Shown: positions 1 through 10,600 of the stretch, one piece after another | Numbering within the stretch: position 1 is the first letter of the stretch | How the letters are laid out: each line of letters starts with the position of its first letter | From: Loripinus fragilis | Taxonomy: Eukaryota; Mollusca; Bivalvia; Lucinida; Lucinidae | Length of the DNA stretch: 64,000 bases | NCBI GenBank assembly: GCA_964019695.1 | Contig: OZ026515.1 | Span: 43,825,994 to 43,889,993, forward strand | Direction: 5' to 3' | Notes under the pieces: generated by a model | Told to the model about the DNA's origin: nothing | Databases searched by the model: none | What the model saw: only the letters and a program-made list of their open reading frames with translations | Program-made: the position numbers and the translations under genes

Positions 1-309
1 TATAAACAAGTCAGCAGACGAGAAAAGCAGAAGACTTTTCTTGGGATTTGCGCATTAAGGGTTAACAGAATTGTGCACTTTAAATTGGAGGACATAATGA
101 TGACTATCCTGACTTGTTGTCTATCTGAGCCTATGCCAAAAGGGACATTTTAATGGGGTGTGGCTCTTTTTTTGTGGTGCTGCATACAAATGCATTCGTA
201 ATAATGTAAATAATATCTTTTGAGCTTTTACAAAAAATAATTCTTTAGGTGAGAAAACATTTTTTTCTTACAAATCCAACAGTGGTACATAAATCGGCTG
301 ATGACATAT

Positions 310-540
310 GAGCCGTGGCATGAGATTTCCAACAATGTGGTATGTGCGACCAGCAAAGACTCAGATCAGCCTGCGAATACGCGCAGTCTGATCAGAGCCT
401 TTGCTAATCGCTTGAATATTCTATGAATATTTAGCTACTGACCGAACATCATTTCAATTGTCTAAGCTTAAAAGGAGGCTACACAGGCTCGTGTGAGCTA
501 AACTTGTTAAAATGCCACAATGTTGCAAGTCACGTCTCAT
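310..540 (-). repeat. TIR fold-back element, family A
   Basis: The ends are inverted copies of each other, around 'gccgtggcatgagatt' on the left and 'gtcacgtctcatg' on the right. The centre is a GC-rich palindrome with 'gcaaagactcagatcagcc' facing 'ctgatcagagcctttgc'. Related copies in the opposite orientation lie at 32381-32598 and 54171-54407. No reading frame is shared between the copies, so this is a non-autonomous MITE-like element. The exact ends are approximate. Confidence 0.6.
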
Positions 541-815
541 GTGATTTTTAAATACATCAATGATGCATATAACTTGAATGGTCAGCTATTACGATAGCAA
601 ATATAAGCTGATATCTAAAAAGATGTCAATTGTGAATACATATTTTCTCTTAATATGTATATGTGCAACATGTACTAAATTTATTTTAGAAATTAAGTTG
701 ACATCTTATCTGACCATCTTTAAAGCATCAAGAAAAAATGCATCTGAAAATGTTGTCTGCTGAAGTCGTCCGCTGCAAATAATTGCCTAGCATTACTGAC
801 GAATTAAGTATAGAA

Positions 816-883
816 ACAAACAGCATGGACCCAGAACAGACTGCTCCTATAGGAGCAGTCTGATCTGGGTCCACACTGTTTGC
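816..883. repeat. Short palindromic repeat, family B
   Basis: A 65-70 bp hairpin with arms 'acccagaacagactgctcc' and 'ggagcagtctgatctgggt' inside 'aaacag...ctgtttgc' ends. The same design recurs at 1109-1173, 7481-7549, 8386-8453, 9413-9480 and 13881-13948. It is a dispersed non-coding fold-back family. Confidence 0.75.
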
Positions 884-1108
884 CATAGAGGCTTCTTAAA
901 CATTTCAGCAGACGAGAATAGCAGACGAATTTTGTTGCATTTGGTGCATTAAGGGTTAATATTGTTTGAAGTGATTTCCATTATACAATGATGCTTATTT
1001 TTTCCATGTTCATGTATTCAGTTATTCTCCTTGATTTATAATACATTCCCTGTCATTCACCCCATAACCCTCTAATCCCTCTTCTGCATATGTACCTAGG
1101 TTGCCATT

Positions 1109-1173
1109 GCAAACAATATGAACCCAGATCAGACTGTTTTCTGAGCAGTCTGATCTGGGTTCATAGTGTTTGC
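1109..1173. repeat. Short palindromic repeat, family B
   Basis: Begins 'gcaaacaatatgaaccc' and ends 'gggttcatagtgtttgc', with 'agatcagactg' facing 'cagtctgatct' in the stem. It lies about 420 bp upstream of the first COX exon in the window, inside the preceding intron. Confidence 0.7.
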
Positions 1174-1212
1174 TTTTGTGACAAAATTAGTCCGAAGTGT
1201 GTTTGAATATAT

Positions 1213-1520
1213 GCATGCACGGATCCAGGAATTTTCGTCAGGGGGGAGGGGTCCAGGTCAATCTGACAAAAAAAGCTCTGACAACGTTTTTTAGTCCTCA
1301 TCTTATTTTACAGAAATCAAATGGTTAATTTCAAAGAAAACTATCATTTTTCAAGGTTCCGGAGGGGGTCCAACATGTTCCAGGGGTGGGGTGTGGGGAT
1401 GGGGTCCAACTTTTTCCAGGGTGGGTCTAATTGCTTATTCCCTATAGAAACCCATATAACTTGTGATTTTCAAGGGGGGGGGGTCCGGACCCCCTGTCCC
1501 CTCCCCTATATCCGCACTTG
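1213..1520. repeat. Dispersed ~300-bp G-rich repeat, family G1
   Basis: Bounded by 'cacggatccaggaatttt' and 'tatccgcacttg', so the ends are roughly inverted around GGATCC/TATCC. The interior has three 'ggggtccaac...ttccagg' blocks. A second copy in the same orientation lies at 44345-44640 and shares long stretches such as 'ttccctatagaaacccat'. No plausible protein is encoded; the open frame across it is glycine-rich noise. Confidence 0.65.
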
Positions 1521-1593
1521 ATATGCAGCAGATGTAAAAAGCACAAGATGACACAACTATTAGCGTGATAATGGCTATTCTTGTATTTCTCAG

Positions 1594-1677
1594 GTGGATG
1601 TGTCCCATGTGTATGGTAAAGACAAGTCAGTGGAGCTGGCTCTGAGAAGTTTTCAAGATGGAAAGTTAAAAATGCAG
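1594..1677 (+). CDS. PTGS: COX exon a (first in window)
   Basis: 28 codons, [12 protein letters not shown]...LKMQ, aligned with the vertebrate segment VDLxHIYG...DGKxKYQ. The acceptor is 'ttgtatttctcag' and the donor 'gtatgc'. It starts and ends in phase 0. Confidence 0.93.
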
Positions 1678-4600
1678 GTATGCAAGTAGGATCTAAAGTA
1701 TAACCTCTTGTAGTAATAATTTTCTTGACTTTATTTTTAATGTTTGAAATATTTTAAAAAATTGTGTCTTCTGATGTCCTCTAAAATACATTTTATTTCT
1801 AAATCTACATAAAAAACCCAGCCAACAGGTGAAAATATTTTGTAATCACATTTTTGGCACAAAAACATCAAGATTTTGCGGACTTTGAGCAAGGTTATAA
1901 TGGACGGATAATGGTGCATTATTACATCCGTAAACCACTAGTGGTTTAATGATTTTATTCGAGGCTTAATCTCACTGCCAGACATGACTACATAATATAG
2001 GGATAAATATAGTGTAAACACAACTTGTTAAATATAGTGTTAACACAACTTGATAAATATAGTGTAACACAACTTGATAACTATAGTGTAAACACAACTT
2101 GATAACTATAGTGTAAACACAACTTGATAAATATAGTGTAAACACAACTTGATAAATGTAGTGAAAACACAACTTAATAAATATAGTGTAAGCACAACTT
2201 GGAAAATAAAGTGTAAACAGCCTATTGCTTATAGTAGAATGTGTGTCTATTATGTAGAATACATGTATGATGAAAGGAAACCAAATGATTTGCATTTCTA
2301 GGTTATAAAAGGAGAAACGTGGCCTTTACATCTCAAAGATGCTGAGGTCCCTATGACTTATCCACCTGGTGTTCCTAAAGAAATCCAGTTTGCTCTGGGC
2401 CACAAAGATTTTGGGCTGCTCCCTGGATTGTTTATGTATGCTACTATATGGATGAGAGAACACAATAGAGTCTGTGATATATTAAAGGGAGAGCATCCTG
2501 AATGGGATGATGAAAGGTTATTTCAAACAGCAAAATTAATTTTACTAGGTATGTATTTTTCTTTTAGTTTAGTTGAACTCCGAACTTTGAAGCAGTTTAG
2601 TTGAAGTTGTTTGGGGTCATATTGCTTTTTGATCATCAGTTTTCATGGACCTTATCTTCTGAATCTATGTTGATTCATGTAACTATTAAATCTCACTGAT
2701 TCAGTCTAAATCTGTAATTTCATGTCTGCATCATTCAGAATACAAAGGACCTCTGACACTTTGATAGGGTATCTGCCTATTTTTCAGATGCTTCCAAAAC
2801 TTCCCTATGCATAAGATATCACTGGTTTCCTTTTGGATAGGACGCTTGATGTATTTGGAATGAATGAAGGTTATAATTAGACAGGCAAACCCATACAACA
2901 AAACAGGAGACCTTACCAAAGGGGGTAGGGGTTGCAAAATTTGACTTCACCAAAACATTTAGAAATCAATTATTTTTACCTGTAAGGGTATTATATCATC
3001 AATACTCGATTACAAATCACAATGAAAGGATTTTAAAGTCTAAAATCATGAGCATATTAGTGATTATTTTTGTTGTTGTTTTTTCTATCTGATTTGTTAA
3101 GAAATATTTTGAAGTGCAATTGTAGTCCATATTCAACCTTGATGACGATGTATTTACCTGGTGCAATATTATGCAGCAACGTACTATAACCATTCATCCA
3201 TGCATAAAGTACACCTAGTCAAAGGCCATGTAGTTTATGTGTATTGGATAGATACAGTATTAGTGCAAGATAATCTACCAACTGAACTTAGTAAAAGGAC
3301 AGATTTCATAATTTATAGAAAAATATGCTAATAACGTTGTAATATTTTATGAATAATTGGTCATGGAAAGGAAGCTTACTTGTTATAATTATTTCATTAT
3401 ACTGGAAAAAAAAAGGTTTTCAAGAGAGCACACCAAAAATCCAAATGCTAATGTTCAGGCTTGCCCAGTCGTCACATTTTGGGCTGTGGGATGCCATTAC
3501 CCCCCCCCCCCCCCAGTTGCAAAAGGATTAGAATAAAGCTGTACATTCATGGAAATAGGAAATGAAATGCAATATCATAAAATAGGGACCAACAGCCAGC
3601 TTATATATGAAGATGGAAGCATCTGATTGACTTTAATTTCTATCAAATTATAGGCAGCAATACACTGTACGTGATTCCCATTACCACCATCAGAGGTCCT
3701 TATTGAATTTAAAGATGGTCTGAATCTTTCTGACATCAGTCTGAAAGGATTTAGGAGAGTTAAGACATTCTTAATCCTATCTGAAACTTACTTAATCTAT
3801 CTGAATCATTCAGGAAAGTTTTGACAAGTTAAGATTTATACCAATTCAAAATCTCTTTGATTCATTCAGATTAGTTACACAAATATGTAAGTCACTCAGA
3901 GACAGTTATATGTGACATTTGTAAAGAATCAATCCTGCCACAAGGGTATAATTTTTATGCCCCCAAAGGAACTTTGGGAGGCATATAGTAATCGCACTGT
4001 CAGTTCGTCCGTCCGTCCCGCTTTCGTGTCCGGTCCATATCTCCTATATTCTTTGAGTTAGGAATTCCAAATTTGGTGTGTGGATGCATCTTGGGATGGC
4101 GGAGTGTCGCGTACCATTTTCGGGTCACTGTGACCTCGACCTCTGACCTAGTTTTTAGAATAATCGTGTCCAGAGCATATCTCTTATATTATTTGAGGTA
4201 GGAATCTCAAATTTGGTGTGTGGATGCATATTGGGATGACAAAGTGTCGTGTACAATAATTGGGTCACTGTGACCTTGAACTTAACCTCTGACCTAGTTT
4301 CTAGAAACTGCATTGAGTCTGGTGCATATCTCCTATATTCTTTGAGGTAGGAATTCCACATTTGGTGTGTGGATACATCTTGGGATGGCGGAGTGTAACG
4401 TACCATTTTCGGGTCACTGTGACCTTGACCTCTGATCTAGTTTTTAGATCCAGTGTCTCATACCATAATTGGGTCACTGATACCTTGAACTTGACCTCTG
4501 ACCTAGTTTTTAGAATAATCGTGTCCGGAGCATATCTCTTATATTATTTGAGGTAGGAATTTCAAATTTGGTGTGTGAATGCATCTTGGGATGACAAAGT

Positions 4601-7600
4601 GTCGCGTACCATAATTGGGTCACTGTGACCTTGAACTTGACCTCTGACCTAGTTTTTAGAATAATCGTGTCCAGAGCATATCTCTTATATTATTTGAGGT
4701 AGGAATCTCAAATTTGGTGTGTGGATGCATCTTGGAATGACAAAGTGTCGCATACCATAATTGGGTCACTGTGATCTTGAACTTGACCTCTGACCTAGTT
4801 TCTAGAAACTGCATTAAGTTTGGTGCATATCTCCTATATTCTTTGAGATATGAATTCCATCTTTGGTGTGTAAATACATCTTGGGATGACGGGGTGTCAC
4901 ATACCATTTTTAGGTCAATGTGACCTTGACCTCTGACCAAGTTTTAAGAATTATTGTGTCCCGAGCATATCTCTTATATTCTTTGAGTGAGGAATTCCAA
5001 ATTTGGTGTGTGGATGCATCTTGGGATAGCGGAGTGTCATGTACCAATTTTGGGTCACTGTGACCTTGACCTCTGACCTAGTTTTAGAATAATCATGTCC
5101 AGAGTATATCTCTTATATCATTTGAGGTAGGAATCTCAAATTTGGTGTGTGGATGCATCTTGGGATGAGGAAGTGTCGCTTACCATAATTAAGTCACTGT
5201 GACCTTGAACTTGACCTCTGACCTAGTTTCTAGAAACTGGTGCATATCTCCTATATTCTTTGAAATAGGAATTCCAAATTTGGTATGTAAATGCATCATG
5301 GGATGCCTGAGTGTCACAAACTATTTTTTGGGTCACTGTGACCTTGACCTCTGACCTAGTTTTCAAGAATTATTGTGTCCAGAGCATATCTGCTATATTA
5401 TTTGATGTAGGAATCCCAAATTTGGGTTGGTGATTCCTCTTGGGATGGCGGAGTGGTGCATACTATTTTGAGTCACTTTGACTTTGACATTGACTTCTGG
5501 CCTCATTTCTAGGTTTTTCGTGCTATATTACAGCTATCTTTCCTCAAATGTGTCTTATGCTAGACCAATTCCTTTGGGGGCATTCGTCACATGTTTGTGA
5601 CATTTCTTGTTGTATGCTCAACTCAACTGAGCGTGGAATTTATCCTAGTCATAACTATAAAATGCTATCATTTGTTAGCAGAATAGATACATCTGAGAGT
5701 TTTAAAGCAAGGCATATCTTTATTTTTCTGCATTTTAGATTTTTTTGGAGTTGTTTAAATTTCATTCTATATTGAGTTGTATGTGAAATAAGTTTTATAA
5801 CCTCCAGCTAGGAATAACTGACCCTGACATCAATTCAAGAAATACTTGCTTTAGCAACTTTAGATACATGTATATATGTCATTATGAACTGTAGAGAGGC
5901 TAACATGAGTACTTGTTATTGCATTTATTAAAAGATGTGATTCCCAAGCATTTTCAACCAAATTTAATGAATACAATAATAATTGAGCACAAAATTAGAT
6001 TCTATTTATCATATTACCCTAAAATTACTTTGAAACTGCATTATTTGGGCAAGAAAATATCAACATTTTGCATAGGTAAATATGACGTTGTTATGAACAT
6101 CAATGCATAACCTAACCTTGCATATTTAAAACAGTAGTTTATTCTCATTTTTAAAACATGATGTACTTGGATTCCTAGACATTGCAGTACATACAATCAA
6201 CCATATACAATCAACCATTTTGCATTGAAGAAGGAATAAAATCCGAAACTAGGTTGTAGAAGAAAACATTTGAGTTGTACTGATTTTCCATCCCAAAAAA
6301 TAGAAATTGCAGTAAAACCTGTGTAAGACAGCCACTCTCAAAAAGACAAAAAATTGGTTTTTAATTAAGACTGATTATCGCTTAATGCAGGTCGAAATGA
6401 AATTGCAGAATGCTCCAAAGGGAGCATTCTGCAATACTTTTGGCCTGCATTAATCTACCATCTGTTTTTTAGACCTTTGTTTGTCTATTTTTGAGTAGTC
6501 GTTTTACACAGGTTTTACTCTATATCATCTGCCATGTGTTGTTAAAACCACAATGCAATGTAAACTGTCAAAATTTTGTAAGAAATCAAACGTTTGTTGA
6601 TTCACATATTGCATTGTTGCTTGTACTGTCTGCCATCATCATGTTTATATTGTAATTGTTGTATCCTCATGGGCTTTATAGCCTATTGGAATTTTGAAAT
6701 AAACCTATCTATCATTTGATAAAAAAAAGTGTTCTTCTCTCTTTCAGGTGAAACAATTAAAATAGTCATAGAAGATTATGTACAGCATTTAAGTAATTAC
6801 AATTATAAGTTACTGTTTGAACCAGAACTACTTTTTGATGTGCCTCATCAGTATTCTAACCGGATCTCAGTAGAGTTTAACCACATGTACCACTGGCATC
6901 CCCTCATGCCGGACACATTCAACATCAGTGGTACTGTGTATACGGTGAAAGACTTCTTGTTTAGGCCAGATTTAGTGGTCAAACATGGGATGAAGGATTT
7001 CATGGAGGGGTTGTTGAACCAGAGAGCTGGAGCAGTAAGTAGGAAGACATTTAAGCAATTTTCCTACCATTCACGACAATCCTCATCCGCTCTTATCAGC
7101 TTATGTACTTTTGTAGCCTTAATTGTTTGCTAATGCACTTTGGTAGCTTTAATTGCAAACAATATGAACCCATATCAGACTGCTGGAGCAGTAAGTATGA
7201 AGATATTATAGCATTCTCTCCCCATTCATGACAATTTTCATCTAGTCTTTCATCTCTTGATGGGATCGCAGTAGCTCAGTGGTAGAGGTTAGACTTGAGA
7301 TTGAAGGGTCTCTGGTTTGAGACTAGCTGGAGGCACTGTCCTTACATTTTATCCTCTGATTAGTACTGGTTCAACCCAGGGAGACGGGAACTCATTCCAA
7401 ACATGACTGAAAAATTGTTGAATGGTACATGAAGCATTAACACGAAATTCATCTGTTGGCGTACTTTGGTAGACTTAATTGCAAACAATATGAACCCAGA
7501 TCAGACTGCTCCCTTTGGAGCAGTCTGATCAGGGTTCATAGTGTATGCTTCCATGGTAAAAGTAGTTGATTTGAACATAATAATTACAATTATAAGTTAC

Positions 7601-10600
7601 TGTTTGAACCAGAACTACTTTTTGATGTGCCTCATCAGTATTCTAATCGGATCTCAGTAGAGTTTAACCACATGTACCACTGGCATCCCCTCATGCCGGA
7701 CACATTCAACATCAGTGGTACTGTGTATACAGTGAAAGACTTCTTGTTCAGGCCTGATTTAGTGGTCAAACATGGGATGAAGGATTTCATGGAGGGATTG
7801 TTGAACCAGAGAGCTGGAGCAGTAAGTATGAAGATATTTAAACATTTTTATGCCATTCAAGGCAATTCTCATCTGCTCTCATCTGCTTATCACGGCCACC
7901 AATCCAGCTCCTTCATCGCCTATACCAGTTGGATTAAACTTTTTATTGCGTAATTATGAGAGCAAACTTTAGAAATCGGGCAATGCTATCCGATGAAACA
8001 TTCATTGAACTTTCCTAAACTGATATAGGTTTTAAGAGAATATTCTGCTTGACAGTTTAAAATGATTTGTAATGAAGAAAAATGGCATTTTTCGACTTCA
8101 ATTCATATTCTAGAACAAGTTTAAGTGCCAGGTCACACTATTTAAGGTATGTCTAAGGTAGACATCTTGGCCATCGAATAGCATTTTCGGATTTCTAAAT
8201 TTTTATAATGGTTAGAAGAAATAATGATTTTGCTGAATTAAAAGTCCATCTCATTTTTAGAAAACAGGTCCCTCTTCTTCATATCATAGTATTGATCTTA
8301 TGCGATGAAGGAGCTGGATTGGTGGCTGTGCTTATGTACTTTGCTAGCATCGATTGGTTGCTTATGTACTTTGATAGCCTTAATTGCAAACAAAATGAAC
8401 CGTGATCAGACTGCTCCCTGAGGAGCAGTCTGATAAGGGTCCATAGTGTTTGCTTCCATGGTAAAAGTATTCTGTAGTGCATCTGAATTTATGCAGTAGA
8501 CGTATTGAGCAGACAAAAATTTCAGGTAAAAGAAATTGTATCTACTCTGAACACAATAGAGTTGCTTCATATATTTTTTATTGTGTTCTTGTTTGATGTA
8601 AATTGATTACATGTATTATTGAATTTATTAAATGAGTTGTGGAAAAAGATATAAAATGCAAGACTTGCCGAGCATTTTATCTCTTTTTTTCGCAACAAGT
8701 TTAATTAATTCAAAATACTGGAGCAAGTATTTTGGATTCTATTCATCATATGACACTAAAATTATTTTGAAATCAAAGTTTTGGAATGAAAATGTCAAGA
8801 GTGCTATTCATATGCAACATTGTTTTGGATGTCATTGTATAAGGTTACTAAATCACAAACCACCAGTGGTTTGTCACCAGTGGTTTGTCAATTTTAAAAC
8901 ATGGCTGTATATCACCCCCAGATGCATTATTGTATGATAAAAAACTTTTAATTTATAATATCTTGATGGTATATTCTTGTATTTTCAGTTTACTCATCAT
9001 AACCACCATCCTTTAACATTACATGTTGCCAAGGAAACCATTCTTCATGGGAGGGAACTCAGATTTCAATCATTTAATCAGTATCGCAAAAGATTTGGGC
9101 TGGACCCATATAAATCTTTTCAAGAATTAACAGGTAGGTACATGTAATACCAGTTCACTCTGCTTGCTTGCTGGGTATATTTGTATGTTATTTTTGTTGT
9201 CTGCAGCTTGTGTAGAAAATAACTTTTCCACATACCATCAGTGCCAAACAGCTTAGATCCAGATCAGACCAATGCTTTGTTGGCCTGATTAGGGTCCAAA
9301 TTATTTGCAGCATATCTTGTCATGTGAAAATAAGGATAATTTTATTGTGAAATATATTCTGTCTTTGTAAGATTTGTGTCCCTTGGTACACAAAACCTTG
9401 ACTTGGTAAGCTTAATTAGGAACAAGATAGTCCCAGATCAGACTGCTCCAAGAGGAGCAGTCTGACCTGGGGCTATTTGTTAACCTTCTAAGCAAGATAT
9501 TTATTGATTACTAGGAATTTTGATATTGCACATCAGGGCTGCAGCAGATGACAAATTGACGAATGTCACACCTTTTCATTTTCGATGTCAATACAGCTTG
9601 TTAGTTTTGCTAATAAATTTAGGTGCCGCTTAACGTACTGTTGGGTAATTTTGTATGATTTTTGTCATCAGCAGATTTATTTATTTTCGAACAAAAGAAA
9701 TTAGAAAAATTAAAAGAAATGGAAAAAAACTTTCAGGAATACCTTCAGAATATTGATGAGTTTGGAGCAAGATCAGCCTTGCGGAACATTTTTGGGGGCC
9801 TGATATTGGACAAAACTCAGTTTGCAAAGGCCATCAGCAGATGCCAAACATTGCCACAAGTATAGGGAAAGAAGAATAAATCCTTTGTATTCTGGAGACC
9901 CCTTAACGGGTACTTTTACAAACAGCGAAGATGCAGATGAAATGCCGCATCATGCGGCATTTCATCAGGGTCTACACTGTCTGTTTAGGCTATAAAGATC
10001 TTCGGACAAGAAAATACTTTTTTTAAAGAATAATTCATAGTATACAAAGGATAAAAGGATAAATAACCTTGAATTTCATATTATAAAACATTGAATGAGT
10101 ATAGCTAGGAAATGATACTATCACAGATATGACAAAACCAGGATAGGGAAACACTAGCCCCCACATTATTAAGTTAGGTATTTTTGGACCAGGTAAATTC
10201 GAACATACAGTTGCAAATTGTAGAAATCCAGATGAGACTCATTAGGATTTTCACTGTTTACTTAGTTAATGTATTTTTTATTCCAATAATTAAAATATGA
10301 AACAAACAAGGTCACTGTCCGAATATAGCCAACCGTCAGAATTTACCGAATTTACCCTAATAGGAGCAACAACAAACAATATGCTAATAACAGCATCAGA
10401 ATCACCGCTTTAGAACAGGCAGCAGCAGCAGCCAAGGGCTTAAATATATTCGACTGGCTAAATTTTTGTACTAGATTCTGTTGTTGTTATAATACAACAC
10501 CAAAACACAGTCAAATACAGATACAAATACTGATAAGGAAATAATAAGCTATTAAAGCATGCGTGGATCCAGAGGGGGGTGGGGGCAGAGGATCAGGACC

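Noticed and set aside
2353..2604. Independent 83-aa gene starting at an internal ATG
   Set aside because: It is COX exon b read through its donor site; the real exon starts at 2302 and ends at 2548.
7262..7335. Functional tRNA gene
   Set aside because: Only the A and B boxes are tRNA-like; no cloverleaf forms, and the same head plus a common body recurs six times, so it is a SINE.
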